Of a stretch of 39,042 nt of DNA, positions 32,826 through 39,042 are shown one piece after another (within the stretch, counting starts at the first letter, position 1; the number at the start of each line of letters is the position of its first letter). Origin of the DNA: JAUPVL01 sp964512085 (GTDB lineage Bacteria; Patescibacteriota; Saccharimonadia; CAILAD01; BJGX01); the NCBI GenBank assembly GCA_964512085.1, contig CAZEIU010000004.1, forward strand, positions 1 to 39,042. Reading direction: 5' to 3'. The notes beneath the pieces are model-generated. The model was not told the DNA's origin. It saw only the letters and a list, made by a program, of their open reading frames with translations, and did no database searches. Made by a program: the position numbers and the translations under genes.

Positions 32826-33452
32826 CTAATCTTTTTTCTTAGTCGGAGTTTTTTCTATTACTTTATCGACTAAGCCGTATTTTTGAGCTTCATCAGCACT
32901 TAGCCAAAAATCTCTATCGCTATCACTGGCAATCTTTTCGACTTTTTGTGAGGTTTTCTCGGCCAAAATTGAGTTTAGCTTGTGGCGTATTTTTATAATT
33001 TCATTAGCAGTTATCTCAATATCTGCCGCAGTGCCCTGAAATCCACCAGAAGGCTGATGAATCATTACTCTGCTGTTAGGCAAGGCAAATCGTTTACCCT
33101 TATGACCACAAGCTAGCAAAAATGCACCCATACTTGCAGCCATACCCACACATATTGTACTAACATCGGGAGTAATGTGTTGCATAGTGTCGTATATGGC
33201 TAGTCCTGCCGTCACACTGCCGCCGGGGCTATTAATATACAAACTAATATCTGAACTCGGATCTTCACTTTGCAAAAAAAGTAGCTGGGCGATAACTAAG
33301 TTTGCCACTGTATCATCGATACCAGTACCCAGAAAAATTATTCTTTCTTTTAACAAACGAGAATAAATATCATAAGCCCGCTCTCCGCCTTGAGTTTTCT
33401 CAATTACGGTTGGTACTAAAATAGAGTTATTATAAAAATCTTTTTCATTCAT
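32826..33452 (-). CDS. clpP: ATP-dependent Clp protease proteolytic subunit
   Basis: Serine protease that forms the tetradecameric chamber fed by ClpX, ClpA or ClpC. At 208 aa the catalytic triad is Ser107 (GMAASMGA), His132 (MIHQPSGG) and Asp181 (DRDFWLSADEA). The N-terminal loop and VPTVIE are conserved. No Shine-Dalgarno; an extended -10 (TGCTAAAAT) lies 6 nt before the ATG. It follows tig by 24 nt. Confidence 0.98.
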   Translation of the reverse strand: MNEKDFYNNSILVPTVIEKTQGGERAYDIYSRLLKERIIFLGTGIDDTVANLVIAQLLFLQSEDPSSDISLYINSPGGSVTAGLAIYDTMQHITPDVSTICVGMAASMGAFLLACGHKGKRFALPNSRVMIHQPSGGFQGTAADIEITANEIIKIRHKLNSILAEKTSQKVEKIASDSDRDFWLSADEAQKYGLVDKVIEKTPTKKKD

Positions 33453-33458
33453 AAACTT

Positions 33459-33467
33459 ATTTTAGCA
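33459..33467 (-). promoter_or_regulatory. Extended -10 promoter of clpP
   Basis: Minus strand TGC-TAAAAT in the 24-nt gap after tig, 6 nt before the ATG; no good -35. If active, the clpP mRNA is leaderless. Confidence 0.45.
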
Positions 33468-33476
33468 CAAAAAAGT

Positions 33477-34754
33477 TTATTTTTGGGCTGCTTCTATAAG
33501 TACTGTAACGGCCTTTTGTGTAAGCAAATGATTGCGCAAATCTTGCTTGAAGTAATCGTGGGTTAGCTCTTCTTGCATTTTTGGGTCTGTATATTGTGCG
33601 CTTAATTTCGACAACTCGTTTTCTACTTCAGCATCTGAAAGCTCAATTTTTTGAGATTCTATGATGTAGCGCAATACTAGACCAAGTTTTACTCTTTTTT
33701 CTGATTCTACCTTAAGTTGAGCTTCAAAATCCTCAGGTTTTTGGTTTTGGAGTTGTAAATATTTTTGCAGGTCTAAGCCGCTGTTTTTGAGATTCTCTTC
33801 GGTTTCATTGCGCATTCGTAACATCTGTTCGCTGACTAGGCTCTCTGGCGCTTCTAGCTTGGCGAGTTCAATGGCTTTTTCTAAGACTTGATTTTCGTAG
33901 GCTTTATCGGCGTCGGCCTGTTTTTGCTGAATAAGAGTTTTTTCTACTTCGGCTTTTAGTTCTTTGAGGTTATTAACAGGACCTACAGTTTTAGCCCAAG
34001 CGTCATCAATTTTGGTTTTGCTCAAAGTTTGAACTTTGTTTATCTTTACCTTAAAAGTAACTTTTTGATTAGCCAATTCTTTAGCGTGATAGTCTTTTGG
34101 AAAAGTTACTTCAAAACTTTTTTCGTCTCCTGTTTTTAGACCTATTAAATTGTCTTCAAATCCTGGTATAAAACTACCCTCTCCAACTACCAAAACATGG
34201 CCTTTGGCTGAGGCCCCTTCTACTGCTTTACCGTCTTTGGTGCCGTCGAAATCAAAACTTACTTCGTCGCCTTTTTTGATTGAACTTTTGCTGTCTTTTT
34301 TAGCAGCTGTTTTATCAGCTAGATTTTGCAATGTGTCATTTATCTCTTTGCTAGTAACTTCTACTTTTGGTTTCTTAAGATTAAGCTTGGTTAAATCGAT
34401 TTTAATATCTGGCATTACGGCAACTACTGCTTCAAATTCGAGTTCGCTATATGGTACAAACTTTTTTAAATTAATCTGCGGGCTAGCTACAGTTTCTATC
34501 TTGGCTTCTCTAATTATCTTAGAATAAGCGTGCATTATTACTTCTTCGAGCACTTCGGCTTGTACTCTGGCTTCACCTAGCTCGCGCTCAGCGATGTTGT
34601 CAGGAACATTGCCAGGCCGAAAACCGTCGACCTTAAGGCCTTTTTTGAGTCGTTTTAGTACTGATTGTTTATATGGGGTAATAAACTGCTCATCGACAGT
34701 AATAAGCAAGGTTTGTTCGTTTTTGGCTTTGTTGGTAATAGTGTGTTTAATCAT
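33477..34754 (-). CDS. tig: Trigger factor, ribosome-associated chaperone
   Basis: Binds L23 at the tunnel exit and shields nascent chains. The translation is 425 aa: ribosome-binding domain with the signature GFRPGNVP (44-51), an FKBP-type prolyl isomerase domain in the middle (KGDEVSFDFDGTKDGKAVEG to FPKDYHAKELANQKVTFKV) and a helical C-terminal domain. An in-frame start 48 nt upstream lies inside the terminator of the preceding gene, so I use the ATG at 34752-34754. No Shine-Dalgarno precedes it. Confidence 0.95.
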   Translation of the reverse strand: MIKHTITNKAKNEQTLLITVDEQFITPYKQSVLKRLKKGLKVDGFRPGNVPDNIAERELGEARVQAEVLEEVIMHAYSKIIREAKIETVASPQINLKKFVPYSELEFEAVVAVMPDIKIDLTKLNLKKPKVEVTSKEINDTLQNLADKTAAKKDSKSSIKKGDEVSFDFDGTKDGKAVEGASAKGHVLVVGEGSFIPGFEDNLIGLKTGDEKSFEVTFPKDYHAKELANQKVTFKVKINKVQTLSKTKIDDAWAKTVGPVNNLKELKAEVEKTLIQQKQADADKAYENQVLEKAIELAKLEAPESLVSEQMLRMRNETEENLKNSGLDLQKYLQLQNQKPEDFEAQLKVESEKRVKLGLVLRYIIESQKIELSDAEVENELSKLSAQYTDPKMQEELTHDYFKQDLRNHLLTQKAVTVLIEAAQK

Positions 34755-34762
34755 GTTTGCAT

Positions 34763-34791
34763 AGCTTAGCAAAATATTGCCTTTTTGTAAA
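34763..34791 (-). promoter_or_regulatory. Promoter of tig
   Basis: Minus strand TTTACA (34786-34791), 17-nt spacer, TAAGCT (34763-34768). The ATG is 8 nt after the -10, so the mRNA should begin at or next to the start codon. Confidence 0.65.
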
Positions 34792-34817
34792 TAAAAACCC
34801 ACATCATATAGATGTGG
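34792..34817 (-). terminator. Terminator of the 34828 gene
   Basis: On the minus strand CCACATC, 5-nt loop, GATGTGG, then GTTTTT. It abuts the tig -35 box. Confidence 0.85.
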
Positions 34818-34827
34818 ATAAATCGTG

Positions 34828-35262
34828 CTACTTATGAGCTTCTTGCCAAGCAGGCTTTACTTTTGCAATAAGGTATACATTATCACCAGACATAAGAAAA
34901 CCACTTGCTTCTACACAGAAGGCATTCATGTAGGCCGATCCATCAAAGTCATCTTCTGCACCGGCATACTGTACCCACCTATCTCTATTTTTTGACAGTT
35001 CTTTGAGCCATGCCCAAACTACATCGGCAGCCATTTGATAATTGTGCGGAATTGGGAACTCTGTACCGACAGGACTACCATTGGGACCGGATCTAAATAA
35101 CTGAAAACCATTGTCTGTATCGATTCTCCATGAATATGCTAAATGTTGTTCATAAGCAAAGGCTAGCTCTAAAGCGTGAGCAAGATGATCGTAGCCACCA
35201 GACACAACCTTAAGATAAAAGTTATCCATTATAGGAGCTTTTGGCAGTACTACGTCGGCCAT
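34828..35262 (-). CDS. Protein of unknown function
   Basis: 144 aa, soluble, not recognised. It is rich in aromatic residues (AYSWRIDTDNGFQLFRSGPN; VVWAWLKELSKNRDRWVQYA) and acidic near residue 105 (GAEDDFDG). No catalytic or metal motif stands out. The only nearby ribosome-binding sequence is weak. Monocistronic, with its own promoter and terminator, lying between tig and the structured RNA locus. Confidence 0.65.
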   Translation of the reverse strand: MADVVLPKAPIMDNFYLKVVSGGYDHLAHALELAFAYEQHLAYSWRIDTDNGFQLFRSGPNGSPVGTEFPIPHNYQMAADVVWAWLKELSKNRDRWVQYAGAEDDFDGSAYMNAFCVEASGFLMSGDNVYLIAKVKPAWQEAHK

Positions 35263-35298
35263 AATTAGGTGCGCCTTTCTTGAAGGGTATGATTATGT

Positions 35299-35327
35299 AT
35301 TCTAGAGTAGTAAAACAAAAACACCAA
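35299..35327 (-). promoter_or_regulatory. Promoter of the 34828 gene
   Basis: Minus strand TTGGTG (35322-35327), 17-nt spacer, TAGAAT (35299-35304), about 37 nt before the ATG. Confidence 0.6.
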
Positions 35328-35335
35328 GCATAAGT

Positions 35336-35362
35336 AAAAACCCCAACACTAAAGTGTTGAGG
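35336..35362 (-). terminator. Terminator of the structured RNA locus
   Basis: On the minus strand CCTCAACACT, 2-nt loop, AGTGTTGGGG, TTTTT: a 10-bp stem of the same family as those at 19620, 20016 and 22232. It ends the RNA transcribed from 35926. Confidence 0.88.
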
Positions 35363-35380
35363 TTGTAATTAATATACGAG

Positions 35381-35454
35381 AGTGGACGGGCGGATTCGAA
35401 CCACCGGCGACACCAGTACACGGCTGGCCGCTCTTACCACTGAGCTACGTCCAC
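35381..35454 (-). tRNA. tRNA-like module with abnormal anticodon loop
   Basis: The acceptor stem GTGGACG/CGTCCAC, D-arm GCTC/GAGC with AGTGGTAA loop, and T-arm GGTGG-TTCGAAT-CCGCC are all canonical. The anticodon stem GCCAG/CTGGT (one G-U) closes a loop CCGTGTA: position 33 is C instead of U, 37 is U, and the formal anticodon would be GTG (His). It also has no G-1/C73 and no encoded CCA, and a 6-nt variable loop. A working tRNA-His is therefore doubtful; it may be a tRNA mimic or a decayed tRNA. Confidence 0.5.
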
Positions 35455-35565
35455 GAGGTGGTCCCACAACGGGTGGCTGGTTGAAGGTCAGAGACCCACG
35501 CCAACCACCCGAAGCGGGTAACCTTTTCTAAGTCTTGCCCCGCAGAGCTCGACAAGAAAAGGCAG

Positions 35566-35641
35566 TGCAGGAGAGGGATTCGACCCCTTGTCTTCCGTCG
35601 ATCAACGGCTGCTCTATTCTATTTTGAGCTATACCTCCCGC
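35566..35641 (-). other. Degenerate tRNA-like module
   Basis: The acceptor-like stem GCGGGAG/CTCCTGC (one G-U), D-arm-like GCTC/GAGC with an 11-nt loop lacking GG, a hairpin CCGT-TGATCG-ACGG in place of the anticodon arm, and a T-arm-like AGGG-GTCGAAT-CCCT with only 4 bp and G at position 54. Five bases instead of two separate acceptor and D stems. Not a normal tRNA; possibly a tRNA mimic or pseudogene. Confidence 0.4.
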
Positions 35642-35810
35642 GCTACATCACAAGACTTGCAAGACGTTTTGGCCCGCCGGCAAGGTGTTTTGGCATGCAC
35701 CCATGCAAGTTACCTTATGATGTAGTGGTATCGCCGCGTTTTCGAGCCTAGATTTAACTCCGGCCTTTCTAACGAAGCGACACACATTGTTTACTGCTCA
35801 CTATCTGTGG

Positions 35811-35849
35811 CAGCTACAGCTAGTATATTATTTATCTCAGCTGTAGCTG
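35811..35849 (-). other. Perfect 11-bp hairpin near the 5' end of the structured RNA
   Basis: CAGCTACAGCT and AGCTGTAGCTG are exact reverse complements around a 17-nt AU-rich loop. There is no T run, so it is not a terminator. Confidence 0.7.
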
Positions 35850-35897
35850 TCCCAAATAATGAAACAGCAATAATGTAAGGTACAAAAGATAAAAACA

Positions 35898-35926
35898 AGT
35901 GTATCAAATTAAACTATATTGGTCAA
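35898..35926 (-). promoter_or_regulatory. Promoter of the structured RNA
   Basis: Minus strand TTGACC (35921-35926), 17-nt spacer, TACACT (35898-35903), the same -10 as the S10 operon promoter. It lies 14 nt after the murA stop. Confidence 0.8.
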
Positions 35927-35939
35927 TACCTTAACTTCT

Positions 35940-37244
35940 CTATTCAACTATTTGCGCACCTATAGACCGGAGCTTGTTCTCAAAATCTTCATAGCCCCGC
36001 TCAATGAGTTCTATATTGGTAATGGTAGTTTGACCCTCGGCAACAAGCGCAGCAATTACATAACTAAAGCCTGCTCGCAGATCGGGTACTTTAATTGTTT
36101 GACCTTTTAGTTTGGTCGGACCAGATATAACAGCGCTGTGTTTATAGTTGCGTTGAGCAAACCTACAAGGCAACTTGCCCAGGCAGTTTTGGTAGAGTTG
36201 AATATTAGCGCCCATTTCGTTTAGTACTTTAGTAAAGCCAAAACGATCCTCGTAAACAGTCTCGTGCACTGTAGAGAGACCTTCAATTTGTGTTAATAGT
36301 ACCGTAAATGGTTGTTGCCAATCAGTCATAAAACCTGGATGCACATCGGTCTCTAAACTTATTGGTTGAGTATGTTTACCGCGCCAAAACTCAATACCCT
36401 CATCGCTCACATTATATTCACCACCAATTTGTCTAAAAGCATTCAAAAAAGCCATCATGTCGGCTTGACGAGCACCACGCACAAATATTTTGCCATCAGT
36501 TGCTGCGGCAGCACAGGCCCAACTGCCGGCTTCAATACGATCGGGCATTACCTTGTGTTTAAAACCACGCAGTTTTTTAACCCCAGTAATTGTTATAACT
36601 CTATCGGTGTCTACTGATATAATTGCGCCCATTTTTTGCAAAACACAAATTAGATCAATAATCTCAGGCTCTACAGCAGCGTTTTTTATTTGCGTCACTC
36701 CATCAGCCAAGGTTGAGCTTATTATAATTTGCTCGGTGGCCATTACACTTGGGTAATTCAGCTCTATTTTGGCGCCTTTTAGATGATCGGCCGATAGCTC
36801 ATAGCCACCTTCTATATCGTGTTCTTTGGCGCCTAAGCTTTGTAATGCTGCCAAATGAAAATCAACTGGCCTTGTGCCAATTTCACATCCACCAAGCGAT
36901 GGCAATATAGCCCGACCGAGTCGATGCAGTAATGGCCCTGCGAATAATATTGGGATACGACTCGTGCCGGCAATTTTATGTAGATCTTTTGCGCTGGCTA
37001 GCTTTAATTTGCGAGAACTAATTTTGATAGTGCCGGGTTCGACCCTCTCAACTTCTCCACCCATGAGCTCAATCATTTCGGTCACAATTTCGACATCAGA
37101 AATGTCTGAAACATTAGAAATAATTGATTCTTCATCACTTAGCAATGAAGCGACCATTATTTTAGGTAGGGCGTTTTTAGCGCCTCGGAGATTTATTTCT
37201 CCATACAATGGTTGACCGCCAATAATATTTAGGGTGTTGTTCAT
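35940..37244 (-). CDS. murA: UDP-N-acetylglucosamine 1-carboxyvinyltransferase
   Basis: First committed enzyme of peptidoglycan synthesis: transfers enolpyruvate from PEP to UDP-GlcNAc. At 434 aa it shows GAKNALPKI with Lys23 and Asn24, the catalytic loop LGGCEIGTRPVDFH with Cys120 (E. coli Cys115), and DLRAGFSYVIAALVAEG near the C-terminus. The retained Cys predicts fosfomycin sensitivity at the target. It begins 11 nt after the tRNA-Leu CCA end and is probably co-transcribed with rsmD and the tRNA. Confidence 0.98.
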   Translation of the reverse strand: MNNTLNIIGGQPLYGEINLRGAKNALPKIMVASLLSDEESIISNVSDISDVEIVTEMIELMGGEVERVEPGTIKISSRKLKLASAKDLHKIAGTSRIPILFAGPLLHRLGRAILPSLGGCEIGTRPVDFHLAALQSLGAKEHDIEGGYELSADHLKGAKIELNYPSVMATEQIIISSTLADGVTQIKNAAVEPEIIDLICVLQKMGAIISVDTDRVITITGVKKLRGFKHKVMPDRIEAGSWACAAAATDGKIFVRGARQADMMAFLNAFRQIGGEYNVSDEGIEFWRGKHTQPISLETDVHPGFMTDWQQPFTVLLTQIEGLSTVHETVYEDRFGFTKVLNEMGANIQLYQNCLGKLPCRFAQRNYKHSAVISGPTKLKGQTIKVPDLRAGFSYVIAALVAEGQTTITNIELIERGYEDFENKLRSIGAQIVE

Positions 37245-37255
37245 ATATAATTTCT

Positions 37256-37342
37256 TGGTGCCGCGGAAAGGACTTGAACCTTCACGGGTGTTACCCCACT
37301 AGTTCCTAAGACTAGCGTGTCTACCAATTCCACCACCGCGGC
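37256..37342 (-). tRNA. tRNA-Leu (anticodon TAG)
   Basis: Acceptor GCCGCGG/CCGCGGC, D-arm with AATTGGTAGA, anticodon stem CTAGT/ACTAG with loop CTTAGGA (anticodon TAG, reading CUA), a long class II variable arm (GGGG..ACCCG) and T-loop TTCAAGT. A73 and CCA are encoded. The 5' base touches the rsmD stop codon, and murA starts 11 nt after the CCA, so it must be cut out of a polycistronic transcript by RNase P and a 3' nuclease. Confidence 0.96.
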
Positions 37343-37879
37343 TTATCGATGAGATAAAAATAAAATTTGTGTATCACCGTAAGTTTTGTGCTGAATTATC
37401 TTAACTAAATTACTAATGTCTGACAACTCTTTTTTGCTAGAACAACTTACTACCAACACACCTGTAGATTTTAACAGATTTAGGGCCCTATTGGCTAGCT
37501 CTGGTGAAAATTCAGCATAAGGTGGGTCTATAAATACAATATCAAATTTATCACTTACTTCGTCTAAATATTTATTAACATCCTTTTTTATTATTTCTGT
37601 AGGCACAGCTACTTTTAAATTAGCAATGTTTTTTTTGATAGTTTTGCACGCCTCTATACTGTTATCAACAAAAACTGCCTGCTTGGCTCCACGACTTATA
37701 GCCTCTATGCCTAATGCGCCCGAGCCAGCAAACAAATCTAGTATGATTGAGTCTTGAACGATACTACTCAATACATTAAAAATAGCACCCCTTACTTTTT
37801 GATTAACAGGTCGAGTAAGGCCATTTTTGGGATACTCTATTTTTTGACTTTTGTATTGCCCGGCAATTATTTTTAGCAT
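37343..37879 (-). CDS. rsmD: 16S rRNA (guanine966-N2)-methyltransferase
   Basis: Methylates G966 of 16S rRNA during 30S assembly. The translation is 178 aa from MLKIIAGQYKSQKIEYPKNG, the family's normal opening. SAM motif I is ILDLFAGSGALGIEAISRGA, and the catalytic DPPY lies in 'FDIVFIDPPYAEF'. A GTG two codons earlier is possible, but the ATG lies 7 nt after a -10 box, so the mRNA appears leaderless. Its TAA directly abuts the tRNA-Leu gene. Confidence 0.95.
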   Translation of the reverse strand: MLKIIAGQYKSQKIEYPKNGLTRPVNQKVRGAIFNVLSSIVQDSIILDLFAGSGALGIEAISRGAKQAVFVDNSIEACKTIKKNIANLKVAVPTEIIKKDVNKYLDEVSDKFDIVFIDPPYAEFSPELANRALNLLKSTGVLVVSCSSKKELSDISNLVKIIQHKTYGDTQILFLSHR

Positions 37880-37886
37880 ATCCACT

Positions 37887-37914
37887 ATGATACAATAGAA
37901 TTAAATTAGTTCAA
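37887..37914 (-). promoter_or_regulatory. Promoter of rsmD-tRNA-Leu-murA
   Basis: Minus strand TTGAAC (37909-37914), 16-nt spacer, TATCAT (37887-37892); it overlaps the purF -10 on the other strand. Confidence 0.6.
37888..37896 (+). promoter_or_regulatory. Extended -10 promoter of purF
   Basis: TGA-TACAAT, an extended -10, 32 nt before the purF start. No good -35 is evident. Shares bases with the divergent rsmD -10 box. Confidence 0.5.
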
Positions 37915-37928
37915 AAAGGAGGGTTTCT

Positions 37929-39042
37929 TTGTCTGTACTAAAAGAAAAATGTGGTGTCGTGGGTGTATACTCCAAAAACGAATCGGCTGCTCGTATTTCA
38001 TACTTTGCACTTTCGGCATTACAACACCGTGGACAAGAAAGCTCGGGCATTGTTAGTTGTCAGGATGGGCGTTTTTTCTCTAGACGTGACCATGGTTTGG
38101 TAGCACAAGTTTATCGTGAAGAAGACTTACAGCAACTACAAGGTAGTTTTGCCATAGGCCACAATCGTTATTCAACCTCTGGCGATAAGCACGATAGTCA
38201 TTTTCAGCCAGTTATAAGAGGCGATGATGTAATTGCTCTGGCTCATAATGGCAACTTGCCATCTGTGCAAAAACTTAAAGAATTTTTGAAGTCTAAATCT
38301 ATTTACAAGAGAGGTAGCAACGACAGCGAGATGATGACAGATGCAATACGATATTATCTCTACCACGGTAAATCATTGGTACAAGCAATAAAATTAGCTT
38401 GGCCGCTTTTTACTGGGGTATTTAGCGTAACTCTGCTTACCAAAAATGCCTTATACGCCTTTAGGGACCATTGTGGAATCAGGCCATTGAGTATTGGTAA
38501 ACTAGCAGATGGTTATATTGTCGCCTCAGAAACCTGTGCCTTTGATCTTGTTGGAGCAAAATTAGTAAGAGATGTTAAGCCCGGTGAGCTGGTAAAAATA
38601 AATAATCAAGGCATTAAGAGCTATGAGATAGCAAAGCCCAACCCCAAGCTAGAAATATTTGAGTTTATTTATTTTGCTCGCCCAGATAGTGTTTTGGCCG
38701 GTAAATTGGTCAATGAGGCGCGACGCAACTTAGGCAAAGAATTAGCCAGAGAATTCCCTGCCCAAGCTGATCTTGTGGTGCCAGTACCCGACTCGGCTAT
38801 ACCGGCCGCTTTAGGCTATGCCTCTACTCTAGGTATGGAGTTCGATCATGGCCTAATTAAAAATCGCTATATACACCGAACTTTTATTGCGCCCACTCAG
38901 GCTCTACGCGAGAAGGCTGTACATATGAAGTTAAATCCTTTACCAGATCATCTTAAAGGCAAAAAGGTAGTACTTATAGACGACTCGATAGTTCGCGGGA
39001 CAACGATCAAAAAAATAATAACAATGATTCGACAGGCTGGCG
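37929..39042 (+). CDS. purF: Amidophosphoribosyltransferase, C-terminus cut by window edge
   Basis: First enzyme of purine synthesis: makes phosphoribosylamine from PRPP and glutamine. 371 codons are visible. Start TTG (37929-37931), with AAGGAGGG 5 nt upstream. The nucleophile Cys8 (EKCGVVGVYSKNESA) is preceded by a 7-residue propeptide that must be removed, as in the B. subtilis-type enzyme. ALQHRGQESSGI and GHNRYSTSGD are glutaminase-domain motifs; the PRPP-binding motif is VVLIDDSIVRGTT near residue 345-357. De novo purine genes are rare in reduced CPR genomes. Confidence 0.97.
   Translation, partial: MSVLKEKCGVVGVYSKNESAARISYFALSALQHRGQESSGIVSCQDGRFFSRRDHGLVAQVYREEDLQQLQGSFAIGHNRYSTSGDKHDSHFQPVIRGDDVIALAHNGNLPSVQKLKEFLKSKSIYKRGSNDSEMMTDAIRYYLYHGKSLVQAIKLAWPLFTGVFSVTLLTKNALYAFRDHCGIRPLSIGKLADGYIVASETCAFDLVGAKLVRDVKPGELVKINNQGIKSYEIAKPNPKLEIFEFIYFARPDSVLAGKLVNEARRNLGKELAREFPAQADLVVPVPDSAIPAALGYASTLGMEFDHGLIKNRYIHRTFIAPTQALREKAVHMKLNPLPDHLKGKKVVLIDDSIVRGTTIKKIITMIRQAG

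Larger units (their letters stand above)
35338..35891 (-). ncRNA. Structured non-coding RNA of about 550 nt, family not recognised
   Basis: No protein fits this stretch, yet it has a strong promoter (35898-35926) and a strong terminator. In order of transcription it shows: an 11-bp perfect hairpin (35811-35849); nested stems CTACATCA/TGATGTAG and ACTTGCA/TGCAAGT (35643-35725) enclosing two GCCAAAAC copies; a tRNA-like module (35566-35641); a CCTTTTC/GAAAAGG stem (about 35522-35562); an 11-bp stem CGGGTGGTTGG/CCAGCCACCCG with one G-U pair (about 35470-35515); and a second tRNA-like module (35381-35454). It lacks the diagnostic sequences of tmRNA, RNase P RNA and SRP RNA that I know. Confidence 0.6.

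Noticed and set aside
34755..34802. Longer trigger factor starting 16 codons upstream
   Set aside because: That start lies in the terminator hairpin of the preceding gene and upstream of the tig promoter; the ATG at 34754 gives the family's normal N-terminus.
35338..35891. tmRNA (ssrA) as explanation for the structured RNA
   Set aside because: The RNA contains GGTGCATGCC as in E. coli tmRNA, but no 5'/3' acceptor pairing over the full length, no GGTTCGAC-type 5' block that fits, and no tag reading frame ending in an ALAA-like tail. The tRNA-like modules also have D arms, which tmRNA lacks.
35338..35891. RNase P RNA or SRP RNA as explanation
   Set aside because: The universally conserved RNase P GAGGAAAGTC segment and the SRP GGAAGGAAGCAGC-type loop are absent on both strands.
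1..39042. CRISPR array, prophage, integrase or transposase
   Set aside because: No regularly spaced repeats, and no cas, recombinase or phage structural genes are visible in either strand.
1..39042. Alternative genetic code with UGA read as glycine or tryptophan
   Set aside because: TGA ends several conserved genes at the expected position (for example rplD, rplX, rpsE, with ATGA overlaps), so the standard bacterial code applies.

Overview
The window is a compact, AT-leaning bacterial chromosome segment dominated by the translation and transcription core. Three things point to a Patescibacteria/CPR genome, most likely Candidatus Saccharibacteria (TM7). Ribosomal protein uL30 (rpmD) is missing from its usual place between rpsE and rplO, as in the CPR in general. 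adk and map are missing between secY and infA. The EF-Tu sequence carries a 'SSHQEYET' variant after the switch region, which I associate from memory with Saccharibacteria. TGA is used as an ordinary stop (many ATGA overlaps), which argues against the UGA=Gly codes of Absconditabacteria and Gracilibacteria. The phylum call is inference; the exact species is unknown.

Layout. 1-2653 (minus): alpha operon infA-rpmJ-rpsM-rpsK-rpsD-rpoA (rpoA cut by the window edge), with its own consensus promoter. 2672-12391 (minus): one long S10/spc superoperon rplC-rplD-rplW-rplB-rpsS-rplV-rpsC-rplP-rpmC-rpsQ-rplN-rplX-rplE-rpsN-rpsH-rplF-rplR-rpsE-rplO-secY, driven by a promoter at 12508-12537 with a 110-nt structured leader. 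12548-13367: two small membrane proteins and a nested inverted-repeat element. 13392-15061: tuf-rpsJ as a separate unit. 15072-16191: a zinc-ribbon-like protein and a divergent membrane protein. 16218-18442: fusA. 18445-23030 (mostly plus): an accessory island of small, mostly unknown genes, each with its own promoter and a hairpin terminator. It includes a Nudix hydrolase with a winged-helix N-terminus, a C2HC-finger protein next to a CYTH triphosphatase-like protein, and a 16-codon leader ORF coupled to an 81-aa protein. 23038-31555 (minus): rpoB-rpoC followed by rpsL-rpsG, with a structured rpoB leader. 31575-34791 (minus): tig, clpP and an MFS exporter. 34828-35262: an unknown protein. 35338-35926 (minus): a roughly 550-nt non-coding transcription unit with strong hairpins and two tRNA-like modules. 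35940-37914 (minus): rsmD, tRNA-Leu(TAG) and murA packed head to tail. 37888-39042 (plus): purF, cut by the window edge.

How it works together. Most genes build the ribosome (S and L proteins, RsmD), run it (IF1, EF-Tu, EF-G, tRNA-Leu), transcribe (RpoA, RpoB, RpoC), export (SecY) or control protein quality (trigger factor, ClpP). murA starts peptidoglycan synthesis and purF starts purine synthesis. Promoters are unusually easy to read (TTGACN or TTTACA, 17-nt spacer, TATAAT-like). Several protein genes (tig, clpP, rsmD, the Nudix gene) have the -10 box only 6-12 nt before the start codon, which suggests leaderless or near-leaderless mRNAs.

The strongest candidate for something undescribed is the structured RNA locus at 35338-35926. 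Next are the rpoB leader with two terminator-like hairpins and the nested inverted-repeat element at 12827-12940.
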